Positions 34,353-43,600 are shown, counted from the stretch's first letter. The stretch is 64,000 nucleotides of DNA from Streptomyces luteolus (GCF_029968015.1 NZ_JASCIS010000013.1:1-64000), one strand, 5' to 3'. The notes: a model not told the origin generated them from the letters alone. Translations and numbers: made by a program.

Positions 34353-35267
34353 CTACTCCGCCGTAACCCGCCGGAAGGCGATCTCCGCCAACCGCGCCTG
34401 CCCGTCCTTCCCCGGATGGAAGAAGTCCCAGCGGCTCAACTGCCCCGTACCGAAGCGGTAGTCGAAGACCGCGCCGTCGTCGTACCGGCACCGCTCGTCC
34501 TTCGCGCAGACCTCCGCCAGCGCCTCGTTGTACGCCACGACCCGGTCGTACGCCGAGTCCCGGCGCTGCGTCGACCGCGAGTCGACGGCGTCGGGCTCGC
34601 CCAGCATCGTCGGGCAGATGCCCAGGCTCCACACCTTCTTGGCCATCGCGCTGCCCCGCCCCTGCGACCACAGCCGCTTCAGATCGGGCACGCTCGCCAC
34701 GTACACCTGCGCCTTCGGCCGCTCCGCGCGCAACGTACGAAGCGCCTCCGCGAAGTCCGCGCGGAACTCCGCGACGGGCGTCATCGCGTCCACCGAGGCC
34801 CGGCACACATCGTTCGCGCCCACCAGCACCGTCACCAGGTCCGGGGACTCGGCGGCCGCCTGCTCCATCTGCGCGGGCAGGTCGGCCATCCTGGCGCCGC
34901 TGTTCGCGAAGTTCCAACTGCGCTTGGCCGCCGCCTCCTTGCCGAGCAGCCGCACCGCGAGGGAACGCACCTCGGGGTCGGTGCCGGTCGCCCACGACGA
35001 CTCCGGGCAGTCCGAGAGCACCGAACAGGCGTCGAAGGCCCGCGTGATGGAATCGCCCACCGCGGCAAGGGACTTCGGCGAGGTGTCCCAGGCGGGCTCG
35101 GGACTCGGGGACGCCTTCGGGCTCGCCTTCGCGGCCTCGGGAGCGGACCCGGCGCCCCCGGAGCCGGAGCAGCCGGCGAGCCCCAGGGACACGCACACAC
35201 CAAGCGCCGCCGCGACAGCGGACGCGGCCCCGCGACGAAGGGGGCGGTTGAAACCGAACTCCCGCAT
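34353..35267 (-). CDS. SGNH/GDSL-family lipoprotein hydrolase
   Basis: A 304-residue protein. The ATG at 35267 (MREFGFNRPLRRG) is chosen because GAGGA precedes it and a lipoprotein signal follows, with lipobox LGLAGC at about 35-40. Pro/Ala/Ser linker, then SGNH blocks: AAVGDSITRAFDAC (Ser), NSGARMADLP (Gly), VLVGANDVCRAS (Asn) and WDFFHPGKDGQARLAE (Asp/His). Predicted surface-anchored esterase or lipase; substrate unknown. Convergent with GH3. Confidence 0.88.
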   Translation of the reverse strand: MREFGFNRPLRRGAASAVAAALGVCVSLGLAGCSGSGGAGSAPEAAKASPKASPSPEPAWDTSPKSLAAVGDSITRAFDACSVLSDCPESSWATGTDPEVRSLAVRLLGKEAAAKRSWNFANSGARMADLPAQMEQAAAESPDLVTVLVGANDVCRASVDAMTPVAEFRADFAEALRTLRAERPKAQVYVASVPDLKRLWSQGRGSAMAKKVWSLGICPTMLGEPDAVDSRSTQRRDSAYDRVVAYNEALAEVCAKDERCRYDDGAVFDYRFGTGQLSRWDFFHPGKDGQARLAEIAFRRVTAE

Positions 35268-35589
35268 CTTCACGTCCTCGTACACGTCCCCGTACACCGC
35301 CCCGTACACCTCCCCGTTCCCGTCCCCTCTACGACAGCTGTGGCGCCCTGCCGGGTGAATGCTGAACGTTTCCCAGCGCTGGGACCGACGGTACGTCACA
35401 CTCGGGCCGCTGCCGCACGGTAGTTTTGCCACAGTCGAACCCAGAGGCAAGCCACTGTCTCGGTTCCGGTAAATTACATCACGTCAGATCTGTCCGAATT
35501 GGTCATCATTGGCTCTGTTCGGTCAGCATTGCTCGGCACGGGCGCGAGGCCGCTGGGGAAGGCGAACCTCGACCCACACTGGAGGTCCG
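35268..35589. other. 322-bp divergent intergenic region with a short tandem repeat
   Basis: Next to the SGNH start, minus-strand GGTGTACGGGG-type units repeat about four times (35275-35333). An AT-richer stretch (AAATTACATC around 35471-35480) may be part of the promoter for the DUF3145 gene. Confidence 0.4.
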
Positions 35590-36084
35590 GTGACGACACG
35601 TGGAGTTCTGTACGTGCACTCCGCTCCGCGCGCGCTGTGCCCGCACGTCGAATGGGCAGTCGCGGGCGTACTCGGCGGGCGGGTGAACCTCGACTGGATC
35701 CGGCAGCCCGCCGCCCCCGGTACGTGGAGATCCGAGTTCTCCTGGCAGGCCGAGCCCGGCACGGCCGCCAAGCTGGCCTCCGCGCTGCGCGGTTGGCAGC
35801 TGCTGCGCTTCGAGGTCACCGCCGAACCCAGCGCGAGCACGGAGGGCGAGCGGTACAGCGCCACCCCCGACCTCGGCATCTTCCACGCCGTCACCGGCAT
35901 CCACGGCGACATCCTGATCCCCGAGGACCGGCTGCGCGCCGCCCTCGCCCGCTCGCAGCGCGGCGAGAGCGACCTGGAGTCCGAACTCTCCGGCCTCCTC
36001 GGCAAGCCCTGGGACGACGAGTTGGAGCCGTTCCGGTACGCGGGCGAGGGCGCGCCGGTGCGGTGGCTGCACCAGGTCGTCTGA
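35590..36084 (+). CDS. DUF3145-family protein
   Basis: A 164-residue protein starting with GTG at 35590 behind GGAGGT. The sequence VLYVHSAPRALCPHVEWAVAGVLGGRVNLDW matches the actinobacterial DUF3145 family. No signal or membrane segment. In Streptomyces it commonly lies beside the fatty-acid operon, as here. Its biochemical role is unknown. Confidence 0.85.
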   Translation: MTTRGVLYVHSAPRALCPHVEWAVAGVLGGRVNLDWIRQPAAPGTWRSEFSWQAEPGTAAKLASALRGWQLLRFEVTAEPSASTEGERYSATPDLGIFHAVTGIHGDILIPEDRLRAALARSQRGESDLESELSGLLGKPWDDELEPFRYAGEGAPVRWLHQVV

Positions 36085-36086
36085 CC

Positions 36087-36138
36087 AAAATCAGCCCCTC
36101 CGGCGTTTGAGGAGCTGGGGTCCGGGGGCGGAGCCCCC
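36087..36138 (+). repeat. Dispersed 'TCCGGCGTTTGAGGA' element, copy 4
   Basis: AAAATCAGCCCCTCCGGCG, TTTGAGGAGC, then GGGGTCCGGGGGCGGAGCCCC-type hairpin arms. Directly after the DUF3145 stop. Confidence 0.8.
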
Positions 36139-36152
36139 GTGGCGGACACACA

Positions 36153-36188
36153 AGAAGGCCCCGCCCGGACAACCGGGCGAGGCCTTCT
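36153..36188. terminator. Terminator between DUF3145 and fabF
   Basis: Long hairpin AGAAGGCC..GCCCGG (36153-36168) against CCGGGC..GGCCTTCT (36173-36188), two mismatches, four-base loop. It lies between convergent genes and probably ends both units. Confidence 0.8.
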
Positions 36189-36200
36189 GCGTACCGAAAC

Positions 36201-37466
36201 TCAGACCGTACGGAACGCCAGCACGACGTTGTGACCGCCGAAGCCGAACGAATCGTTCAGGGCGGCGATCGTGCCCTCGGGAAGAGCCCGCGACTCGCCG
36301 CGGACGATGTCCGCCTCCGCCTCCGGGTCGAGGTTCTCGATGTTGATCGTCGGCGGGGCGACACGATTCTTCAGCGCGAGGACCGTGGCCACGGTCTCCA
36401 CGCCGCCCGCACCACCGAGCAGGTGACCGGTCATCGACTTCGTGGCCGAGACGGCCACGTGGTCCAGGTCGTCGCCGAGGACCTTGCGCAGCGCGCGCAG
36501 TTCGCCGATGTCGCCCTGCGGGGTCGACGTGGCGTGCGCGTTGGCGTGCACGATCTCGGCGGGCTTCAGGCCCGTGGAGTCGAGCAGGTTCTGCACCGCC
36601 TGCGCGATACCCGTGCCGGACGGCTCGGGCTGCGTGATGTGGTGGGCGTCGGCGGAGATGCCCTGGCCGACGGCCTCGACGTAGATCTTCGCGCCGCGGG
36701 CCTTTGCGTGCTCCTCGGACTCCAGGACGACGACGCCGGAGCCCTCGCCGAGCACGAAGCCGTTGCGGTCGACGTCGTAGGGACGCGAGGCGCCCTGCGG
36801 GTCGTCGTTGTTCTTGGACATCGCCATCATGTTGCCGAACGCCACCATGGGCAGCGGGTGGATGGCGGCCTCGGTGCCACCGGCGATGACGATGTCGGCG
36901 CGGCCGGTACGGATCATCTCGATCGCGTAGCCGATGGCCTCGGCGCCGGACGCGCACGCGGAGACCGGGGTGTGCACACCGGCGCGGGCGTTCAGCTCGA
37001 TACCGACGTTGGCCGCCGGGGAGTTGGGCATCAGCATCGGCACGGTGTGCGGGGAGACGCGGCGTACGCCCTTCTCCTTGAGCACGTCGTACTGGTCGAG
37101 CAGCGTCGTGACGCCGCCGATACCGGAGGCGATGACCGCGCCGAGGCGGCTCGGGTCGACGCCGGACTCCTCTTCACCGGCGGCGCCGGTGAGGCCCGCG
37201 TCCTGCCAGGCCTCGCGGGCGGCGATCAGCGCGAACTGCGCCGAGCGGTCCAGCTTGCGGGCCTGCGGGCGCGGGATGATCTCGGTCGGTTCCACGGCGA
37301 TCTGGCCGGCGATCCGGACCGGAAGCTCTGCGGCCCACTCCTGCTCGAGCAGGGAGATGCCGGAACGGCCCGCGAGCAGGCCCTCCCAGGTAGAAGCCGC
37401 ATCGCCACCCAGCGGTGTGGTTGCGCCGATACCGGTGACGACCACGGTGCGATTGGTCGAGTTCAC
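36201..37466 (-). CDS. fabF: Beta-ketoacyl-ACP synthase II
   Basis: A 421-residue condensing enzyme of type II fatty-acid synthesis. The Cys-His-His triad is visible: TPVSACASGAEA (nucleophile Cys near 170), VHANAHATSTPQGD and SATKSMTGHLLGGAGG. It extends acyl-ACP with malonyl-ACP in the cytoplasm. Starts with GTG at 37466. Last gene of the fabD-fabH-acpP-fabF operon, the standard streptomycete order. Confidence 0.97.
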   Translation of the reverse strand: MNSTNRTVVVTGIGATTPLGGDAASTWEGLLAGRSGISLLEQEWAAELPVRIAGQIAVEPTEIIPRPQARKLDRSAQFALIAAREAWQDAGLTGAAGEEESGVDPSRLGAVIASGIGGVTTLLDQYDVLKEKGVRRVSPHTVPMLMPNSPAANVGIELNARAGVHTPVSACASGAEAIGYAIEMIRTGRADIVIAGGTEAAIHPLPMVAFGNMMAMSKNNDDPQGASRPYDVDRNGFVLGEGSGVVVLESEEHAKARGAKIYVEAVGQGISADAHHITQPEPSGTGIAQAVQNLLDSTGLKPAEIVHANAHATSTPQGDIGELRALRKVLGDDLDHVAVSATKSMTGHLLGGAGGVETVATVLALKNRVAPPTINIENLDPEAEADIVRGESRALPEGTIAALNDSFGFGGHNVVLAFRTV

Positions 37467-37537
37467 AGGGATTCTTTCTCCACGTAATAGGGATACAACG
37501 GCGCCACCGCCGGGTGGCGTTACCGACTGGCAGAGGG

Positions 37538-37786
37538 TCAGCTCTGGTGGTCGGCGATGTACTTCGCGGCGTCGCCGACCGTCTTGAGGTTCTTGACGTC
37601 GTCGTCCGGGATCTTCACGTCGAAGCGCTCTTCGGCGGCGACGACGACCTCGACCATGGACAGCGAGTCGACGTCCAGGTCATCCGTGAAGGACTTGTCC
37701 AGCTGGACGTCCTCGGTGGGGATGCCGGCGATCTCGTTCACGATCTCCGCGAGACCGGCAACGATCTCTTCCTGAGTGGCGGCCAT
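37538..37786 (-). CDS. acpP: Acyl carrier protein of fatty-acid synthesis
   Basis: An 82-residue acidic protein, MAATQEEIVAGLAEIVNEI onward, with the 4'-phosphopantetheine site in DLDVDSLSMVEVVV (Ser about residue 42). AAGGAG precedes the ATG at 37786; the longer frame upstream is non-coding. It carries growing acyl chains between FabD, FabH and FabF, whose genes flank it. Confidence 0.97.
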   Translation of the reverse strand: MAATQEEIVAGLAEIVNEIAGIPTEDVQLDKSFTDDLDVDSLSMVEVVVAAEERFDVKIPDDDVKNLKTVGDAAKYIADHQS

Positions 37787-37877
37787 GTGGCGCTCCTTCG
37801 TATGTATCAGATGGTTTGCGGCATCGGCCGGGATCCTTCGCGCAGACGGGAAATCTCCGCGCAGGTCCGTACGGTGC

Positions 37878-38909
37878 CTAGGGGAGGGTAACGACCGTGG
37901 CGGCGTACACGAGACCCGCCCCGAAGCCGATGACCAGCGCGGTGTCGCCGCTCTTCGCTTCGCCGGTCGCCAGGAGCCGCTCCATCGCGAGCGGGATCGA
38001 GGCGGCCGAGGTGTTGCCGGTGGTCTCCACGTCACGGGCGACCGTGACGTGCTCCGGCAGTTTCAGAGTCTTCACCATCGAGTCGATGATCCGCATGTTC
38101 GCCTGGTGCGGGATGAAGACGTCCAGGTCGTCCGGGCTCAGGCCGGCGGCGTCGAGCGCCTCCTTGGCGACCTTCGCCATCTCGAACACGGCCCAGCGGA
38201 ACACCGCTTGGCCCTCCTGCGTGATCGCAGGGAACTTGAGGTTGCCCTGGTCGTCCAGGGGCAGCTGCGACACGTCGCCGATGTTGAAGTCGGTCCACGG
38301 CACGGTCTGCTTGATCGTCTCGGACTTGTCGCCCTCCGAGCCCCAGACCGTCGGGCCGATCGCCGGCTCGGCGGACGGGCCGACGACGACCGCGCCCGCG
38401 CCGTCACCGAACAGGAAGGCCGTCGCCCGGTCGGTCAGGTCGGTCAGGTCGCTGAGCCGCTCCACGCCGATGACCAGGACATGCTCGGCGGAACCCTCGG
38501 AGATCAGGCCCTTGGCGAGGGTCAGTCCGTAGCCGAAGCCGGCGCAGCCCGCGGAGATGTCGAACGCGGCGGCCTTCTCGGTGCCGAGCTTGTCGGCGAT
38601 CTCCGTGGCCACGGCAGGGGTCTGCTTGAAGTGCGAGACGGTCGAGACGATCACGGCGCCGATCTTGTCGGCGGTGATCCCGGCGTCGGCGATCGCCTTG
38701 CCGGACGCCTCGATCGACATGGCGGCGACGGTCTCCTCGTCGCTCGCCCAGTGCCGCGTGGCGATGCCGGAGCGGGAGCGGATCCACTCGTCGGAGGAGT
38801 CGATCGTCTCGAGGATCACCTCGTTGGGCACGACCCGGGTCGGACGGTAGCCGCCGACACCCAGGATGCGCGCGTACGGGGCGCCCTTGCTTGGCTTGAT
38901 CTTCGACAT
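37878..38909 (-). CDS. fabH: Beta-ketoacyl-ACP synthase III
   Basis: A 343-residue thiolase-fold enzyme. The ATG at 38909 (MSKIKPSKG) has TAGGAG upstream. Catalytic residues: Cys in ISAGCAGFGYG, His in FIPHQANMRI, Asn in ETTGNTSAASIP. It starts fatty acids by condensing a short acyl-CoA with malonyl-ACP; in Streptomyces branched starters dominate. Between fabD and acpP. Confidence 0.96.
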   Translation of the reverse strand: MSKIKPSKGAPYARILGVGGYRPTRVVPNEVILETIDSSDEWIRSRSGIATRHWASDEETVAAMSIEASGKAIADAGITADKIGAVIVSTVSHFKQTPAVATEIADKLGTEKAAAFDISAGCAGFGYGLTLAKGLISEGSAEHVLVIGVERLSDLTDLTDRATAFLFGDGAGAVVVGPSAEPAIGPTVWGSEGDKSETIKQTVPWTDFNIGDVSQLPLDDQGNLKFPAITQEGQAVFRWAVFEMAKVAKEALDAAGLSPDDLDVFIPHQANMRIIDSMVKTLKLPEHVTVARDVETTGNTSAASIPLAMERLLATGEAKSGDTALVIGFGAGLVYAATVVTLP

Positions 38910-38926
38910 GCTCTCGAGGCTCCTAC

Positions 38927-39865
38927 TCAGGCCGTCTGCGAATGTTCGGCGATCAGGGCGCGGGCCGCGTCGAGGTCGTCGGGGGTCTTCAGGGCGAGCG
39001 TCTTCACACCCGGCAGAGCGCGCTTGGCCAGGCCCGTGAGGGTGCCGCCGGGGCAGAGCTCGACGAGCGCGGTCACCCCGAGCTCCTTGAAGGTCTCCAT
39101 GCACAGGTCCCAGCGGACCGGGTTGGCGACCTGCCCGACCAGACGCGCGATCACCTCGGCGCCGGAGTCCACGGCCTGCCCGTCCTTGTTCGAGACGTAC
39201 CGGACCTTCGGGGCGGCCGGGGACAGCTGCTTCGCGGCCTCGTCCAGGACGGCGACGGCGGGGCCCATGTGCTCGGTGTGGAACGCGCCGGCGACCTGCA
39301 GCGGGACCACGCGGCGGGTGCCCTCGGGCTTGTCCTCGGCAAGCGCGGCGAGCTGCTCCATGGTGCCGGCGGCGACGATCTGACCGGCGCCGTTGACGTT
39401 CGCCGGGGTCAGGCCGTGCTTCTCCAGGTGCGGCAGGACGGCGTCGGGCTCGCCGCCGAGCAGCGCCGACATGCCGGTCCGCGTGATGGCCGCGGCGTCC
39501 GCCATGGCCAGACCGCGCTTGCGGACCAGCTGCAGGGCCGCGGTGTCGTCGAGGACACCCGCGAGCGCGGCGGCGGTGATCTCGCCGACGCTGTGTCCCG
39601 CGACGGCGTCCGGCGCGGTCTGGTCGGGGGCCGCGCCGAGCGCCGAGGCCGAGAGCAGCCCGGCGGCGACGAGCAGCGGCTGCGCGACCGCGGTGTCACG
39701 GATGGCGTCGGCGTCGGCCTGCGTGCCGTAGTGGGCGAGGTCGAGACCGATGGCGTCGGACCAGGCGGCGAGCCGGTCGGCGGCGCCGGGGAGTTCGAGC
39801 CAGGGAGTCAGGAAGCCGGGCGTCTGGGCGCCTTGGCCGGGAGCGACGAGTACGAGCACTCTCAC
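38927..39865 (-). CDS. fabD: Malonyl-CoA:ACP transacylase
   Basis: A 312-residue protein beginning MRVLVLVAPGQGAQTPGFL, with nucleophile GHSVGEITAAAL and a later His region (GAFHTEHM). It loads malonyl groups onto AcpP for both FabH and FabF. First gene of the operon, only 83 bp after the fasR stop, with a G/C-rich palindromic stretch in the gap. Confidence 0.96.
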   Translation of the reverse strand: MRVLVLVAPGQGAQTPGFLTPWLELPGAADRLAAWSDAIGLDLAHYGTQADADAIRDTAVAQPLLVAAGLLSASALGAAPDQTAPDAVAGHSVGEITAAALAGVLDDTAALQLVRKRGLAMADAAAITRTGMSALLGGEPDAVLPHLEKHGLTPANVNGAGQIVAAGTMEQLAALAEDKPEGTRRVVPLQVAGAFHTEHMGPAVAVLDEAAKQLSPAAPKVRYVSNKDGQAVDSGAEVIARLVGQVANPVRWDLCMETFKELGVTALVELCPGGTLTGLAKRALPGVKTLALKTPDDLDAARALIAEHSQTA

Positions 39866-39948
39866 ACTCTCTCTTGTGGACGGTGGGCACCGCCCGTGGG
39901 GACAGGGACGAAGAACAGTCAGGGGAATTGTGGACCCCCGACAAAAGT
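39866..39948 (-). promoter_or_regulatory. Promoter and likely FasR-binding region of the fab operon
   Basis: The gap contains GTCAGGGG and CCCCCGAC arms around AATTGTGGA (about 39916-39941). In S. coelicolor, FasR is known to bind and activate the fabD promoter. That this palindrome is the site is inferred. Confidence 0.5.
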
Positions 39949-41148
39949 CTAGGACTGGGGATCCCCGTCGACCAGACGCCCCAGGATCAGCGCGATCCGC
40001 AGGGTGAACGCGGACCTTACATCGGAGGGCGACCAGCCGGTGACGTCAGTCACACGTCGCAGCCGGTAGCGGACGGTGTTGGGGTGAACGAACAACATGC
40101 GTGCGGCGCCTTCGAGGCTGCTCGCCTGTTCCAGGTAGACGCTCAGGGTCTCCAGGAGCGCGGAGCCGGCCTCCTCCAGCGGTCTGTAGATCTCCTCCAC
40201 CAGCTGCTCGCGCGCGGCCGGGTCTCCGGCGATCGCGCGCTCCGGCAGCAGATCGTCCGCGAGAACCGGGCGCGGGGCGTCCTGCCAGGCCGAGCACGCC
40301 TTCAGCCCGGCGGCCGCGTTCTGCGCGGACCGGGTGGCGGCGAGCAGGTCGGGGACCACGGGCCCGGCGACGACGGGACCCGCGGCGTACGGGCCGATCA
40401 GGGCCTTGGCCACGGCGAGCGGGTTGTCGCTGCCGCCCGCGATCACCACGAGCCGGTCGCCGAGCACCCCGGTCAGGACCTGCAGCTTGGCGTGGCGCGA
40501 GGCCCGGCGGATGGCCTCGACGGTCAGTTCGCTGTCCCCGTCGGGTGCGGTGCCGAGCACGACGCACACATGTTCCGGGGAGTTCCAGCCGAGCGCGGCG
40601 GCCCGGGAGACGGCGCCCTCGTCGGCCTCGCCGGAGAGGACCGCGTTCACGACGAGCGATTCGAGCCGGGCGTCCCAGGCGCCGCGCGCCTCGGCGGCCT
40701 GCGCGTACACCTGCGCGGTGGCGAAGGCGATCTCCCGCGCGTAGACGAGGAGCGCCTCGCGGAGGACCGATTCGTCGCCGGGGGCCGCGACCTCGTCGAT
40801 CGCGGACTCCATCACCTCGATCGTCGTACGCACCATCTCGACGGTCTGGCGCAGCGTGATCGCCCGCGTCAGCTCGCGCGGGGCGGTGCCGAAGACGTCG
40901 GTGGAGATGGCCTGCGGCGCGTCCGGGTGCCGGAACCACTCGGTGAACGCGGCGATACCGGCCTGCGCGACCAGTCCGATCCAGGACCGGTTCTCCGGCG
41001 GCATCGCGCGGTACCACGGCAGCGTCTCGTCCATGCGCGCGATCGCCTGTGCGGCGAGGCTCCCGGAGGACTGCTCAAGTCGCTTGAGGGTCGCGGCATG
41101 CGAGTGCGGGGCGGGCGGCTGCGGAGATTCGTCTACGGGTTCGGGCAC
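39949..41148 (-). CDS. fasR: FasR, PucR-type activator of fatty-acid synthesis genes
   Basis: A 399-residue protein. The PucR C-terminal helix-turn-helix is LEGAARMLFVHPNTVRYRL, RRVTDVTGW; the middle has a GGDEF-like fold (VCVVLGTAPDGDSEL, VLGDRLVVIAGG). Placed directly upstream of fabD, exactly as S. coelicolor fasR, whose product activates the fab operon. Divergent from the pirin gene with a long inverted repeat between them. Confidence 0.92.
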   Translation of the reverse strand: MPEPVDESPQPPAPHSHAATLKRLEQSSGSLAAQAIARMDETLPWYRAMPPENRSWIGLVAQAGIAAFTEWFRHPDAPQAISTDVFGTAPRELTRAITLRQTVEMVRTTIEVMESAIDEVAAPGDESVLREALLVYAREIAFATAQVYAQAAEARGAWDARLESLVVNAVLSGEADEGAVSRAAALGWNSPEHVCVVLGTAPDGDSELTVEAIRRASRHAKLQVLTGVLGDRLVVIAGGSDNPLAVAKALIGPYAAGPVVAGPVVPDLLAATRSAQNAAAGLKACSAWQDAPRPVLADDLLPERAIAGDPAAREQLVEEIYRPLEEAGSALLETLSVYLEQASSLEGAARMLFVHPNTVRYRLRRVTDVTGWSPSDVRSAFTLRIALILGRLVDGDPQS

Positions 41149-41200
41149 GGGACAAGACTGCCTTATCGGGGCGGGTCGGCGGAGTGCCGGGGCCAGGTCT

Positions 41201-41281
41201 TGCCGTCACACCCCCGTCGTCGCCCGGCGGGCGGCGAGAGTGCGTGCATGGCGCCGCAGGGCAGACGGGGGTGTGACGGCA
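41201..41281. promoter_or_regulatory. 18-bp perfect inverted repeat between fasR and pirin genes
   Basis: Arms TGCCGTCACACCCCCGTC (41201-41218) and GACGGGGGTGTGACGGCA (41264-41281) are perfect complements, with a 45-bp spacer holding a smaller TCGCC/GGCGA stem. The gap is between divergent starts, so a terminator is unlikely. A paired operator or cruciform is more probable. Confidence 0.65.
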
Positions 41282-41302
41282 CGACCTAGGGTTGGGGGCG
41301 TG

Positions 41303-41977
41303 ATGGACGTACGGCGCGCCGACGAGCGCTACCCCGGGGGCGACCCGCAGGCCGGCATCGAGTCGTGGCACGCGTTCTCCTTCGGACCGCACTACGACCC
41401 CGGCAACCTGCGCTTCGGCGCGATCATCGCCTGCAACGAGGAGCGGCTCGCGCCCGGCGCGGGCTTCGACGAGCACCCGCACAGCCACACCGAGATCGTC
41501 ACGTGGGTGGTCGAGGGCGAGCTGACGCACCGGGACACGGCGGGCCACGAGTCCGTGGTCCGCCCCGGCGACGTGCAGCGGCTCAGCGCGGGCGGCGGCG
41601 TCCGGCACGTGGAGCGCAACGCGGGCCCGGACCCGCTGGTCTTCGTCCAGATGTGGCTGGCCCCGCTGCGGCCCGGCGGCGAACCGTCGTACGAGGTGGT
41701 CCACGGCATAGCCGACTCCACGCCGTACGAGGTCGCCGAGGCGGGCGCGATGCTGCACGTACGGCGCCTCGCGGCGGGGGAGCGGACGGCGGTCCCAGAC
41801 GCGGAGCACGCGTACGTCCACGTCACCCGGGGTGAAGTCGCCCTCGGGGACGCCGAGTTGGGGCCGGGGGACGCGGTGCGGCTGACGGGGGAGTCGGGCC
41901 TGGAGATGGTGGGGCGGTCGGGGGCGGAGGTGCTGGTGTGGGAGTTGCCCGCGCCGTGGACTCCGCCCGCGCCCTGA
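41303..41977 (+). CDS. Pirin-family cupin protein
   Basis: A 224-residue protein; start ATG 41303 (GTG 41300 possible) after GGGGG. The pirin signature is clear: GFDEHPHSHTEIVTWVVEGEL and HRDTAGHESVVRPGDVQRLSAG, giving the metal-binding His/Glu set. Pirins are cupins with reported quercetinase-like or regulatory roles. The exact function here is unknown. Confidence 0.88.
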   Translation: MDVRRADERYPGGDPQAGIESWHAFSFGPHYDPGNLRFGAIIACNEERLAPGAGFDEHPHSHTEIVTWVVEGELTHRDTAGHESVVRPGDVQRLSAGGGVRHVERNAGPDPLVFVQMWLAPLRPGGEPSYEVVHGIADSTPYEVAEAGAMLHVRRLAAGERTAVPDAEHAYVHVTRGEVALGDAELGPGDAVRLTGESGLEMVGRSGAEVLVWELPAPWTPPAP

Positions 41978-41985
41978 ACCCTGAG

Positions 41986-42810
41986 CTACCGCTGCTTCAG
42001 CTCGGCGAGTACCGCGTCCGTGAGCGGGGGCCAGGCGTCGATCGCCCACTGGCCGAAGGCGCGGTCGGCGAGGGCGACGCAGGCGGCACTCGCCTGGGGG
42101 TCGATCCACAGGAACGTGCCGGACTGGCCGAAGTGGCCGAACGTCCGCGGCGAGGACGAACTGCCCGTCCAGTGCGGGGACTTGGAGTCGCGGATCTCGA
42201 AGCCGAGGCCCCAGTCGTTGGGCTTCTGGTGGCCGTACCCGGGCAGGATGCCGGAGAGCCCGGGGTGCACCACGGACATCGCCTCCACGACCGTACGGGG
42301 GTCGAGCAGCCGCGGCGCCTGCACCTCGGCGGCGAACCGCACCAGGTCGTCCACCGTGGACACGCCGTCCTTGGCGGGCGAGCCGTCGAGCGTCGTGGCG
42401 GTCATGCCGAGCGGTTCGAGCACGGCCTGCCGGGCGTACTCGGCGAACGGCATGTCGGCGGCCTTCGCGATGTGGTCGCCGAGCACCTCGAAGCCGGCGT
42501 TGGAGTAGAGGCGCCGGGTGCCCGCGGGCGCCGTCACCCGGTGCTCGTCGAAGGCCAGACCGCTGGTGTGCGCGAGCAGATGCCGCACCGTGGACCCCTC
42601 GGGCCCGGCGGGCTCGTCCAGCTCGACGGCCCCTTCCTCGTACGCGACGAGCGCCGCGTACGCCGCGATCGGCTTCGTCACGGAGGCCAGCGGGAAGCGG
42701 TGCGATGTGGGGCCGTACGTGCCGGCGACGGTCCCGTCCGCGCGGACGACGGCCGCTGCCGCGGTGGTGACCGGCCAGTTCTCGATCTGGGCGAGGCTCT
42801 GCATGTGCAT
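41986..42810 (-). CDS. Serine hydrolase of the beta-lactamase/DD-peptidase fold
   Basis: A 274-residue protein. Active-site SxxK in PLASVTKPIAAY, the YSN triad element (RRLYSNAGFEVLG) and HFGQSGTFLW as the third motif. No signal peptide, so probably cytoplasmic, like the esterase-type class C homologues. Convergent with the pirin gene. Substrate unknown. Confidence 0.85.
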   Translation of the reverse strand: MHMQSLAQIENWPVTTAAAAVVRADGTVAGTYGPTSHRFPLASVTKPIAAYAALVAYEEGAVELDEPAGPEGSTVRHLLAHTSGLAFDEHRVTAPAGTRRLYSNAGFEVLGDHIAKAADMPFAEYARQAVLEPLGMTATTLDGSPAKDGVSTVDDLVRFAAEVQAPRLLDPRTVVEAMSVVHPGLSGILPGYGHQKPNDWGLGFEIRDSKSPHWTGSSSSPRTFGHFGQSGTFLWIDPQASAACVALADRAFGQWAIDAWPPLTDAVLAELKQR

Positions 42811-42889
42811 GAGCGTACGGGGTGCTTCTTGGGCCGACGGACCCGCACCCTGGACGTGCGGCCCCCTCGACCGGCCTCCGGTCCTGCCC

Positions 42890-43600
42890 TCAAGTGCCTT
42901 TCATCAGCTGGTCCAGGTCCTGTTCGTCCAGGGAACCGATCGTCGGGTGCCCGGGTACGGGGCGGGGGCGTGGATCGTCGGCCCGTCGTACGGCGACGGT
43001 GAGCCACCCGGCATCGGCGGCGGCATCCAGCTCCGCGCCGGAGTCGCTGAGGAACAGCGTCGCGTCCGCCGGTGTACCGATCGCCGCCCCGATGCGTCGG
43101 TAGGAGGCCGCGGACTGCTTGCTCCCCGCGTTGTCGAGGTCGAAGTAGCCGTGCAGGAGCGGGGTGAGGTCGCCGTACGCGGTGTGAGCGAACCAGTTCA
43201 CCTGGGACGCGACGGATCCGGAGGAGTAGACGTGGAGCACCGCGCCCGACGCGTGCCAGCGGCGCAGCACCTGTGGGATCTCGGCGTAGACGTGTCCGGT
43301 GAGGGAGCCGTCGGCGTAGCCCGCCTCCCAGATCCAGCCCTGGATCTTCTTCAGCGCAGGTGCTTTGACGTCCCTGTCGGTCCACTCCGTGAGCGTGGCG
43401 ACGGCCACGGCCTCGTTCAGCGATCCGGCTCCCAGGAAGACCCGGATCTCCTCGATGAGCGCGACCGCCCGTTCGGTGCCGCGGTGGTCCGCGAACCATC
43501 GGGGCAGCCGCTGTCGTGCGTACGGGAAGAGCACGTCGTGGACATGTGCGGCGGAACCGACGGTGCCCTCGATGTCGAGGACGACCGCCGTGCCGTTCAT
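42890..43600 (-). CDS. mtnC: Acireductone synthase (2,3-diketo-5-methylthiopentyl-1-P enolase-phosphatase)
   Basis: A 236-residue HAD-family enzyme. VVLDIEGTVGSAAHVHDVLFP holds the DIEGT nucleophile motif typical of MtnC, HVYSSGSVASQ is HAD motif II, and GSKQSAASYRRIG and FLSDSGAELDAAADAG are motifs III and IV. It converts the MtnB product to acireductone. Last gene of the mtnA-apt/mtnB/mtnD/mtnC operon; its ATG overlaps the mtnD stop. Confidence 0.93.
   Translation of the reverse strand: MNGTAVVLDIEGTVGSAAHVHDVLFPYARQRLPRWFADHRGTERAVALIEEIRVFLGAGSLNEAVAVATLTEWTDRDVKAPALKKIQGWIWEAGYADGSLTGHVYAEIPQVLRRWHASGAVLHVYSSGSVASQVNWFAHTAYGDLTPLLHGYFDLDNAGSKQSAASYRRIGAAIGTPADATLFLSDSGAELDAAADAGWLTVAVRRADDPRPRPVPGHPTIGSLDEQDLDQLMKGT

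Noticed and set aside
39949..41148. Frames opposite fasR and fabD (for example 39874-41289).
   Set aside because: They mirror well-supported genes and have no independent support.
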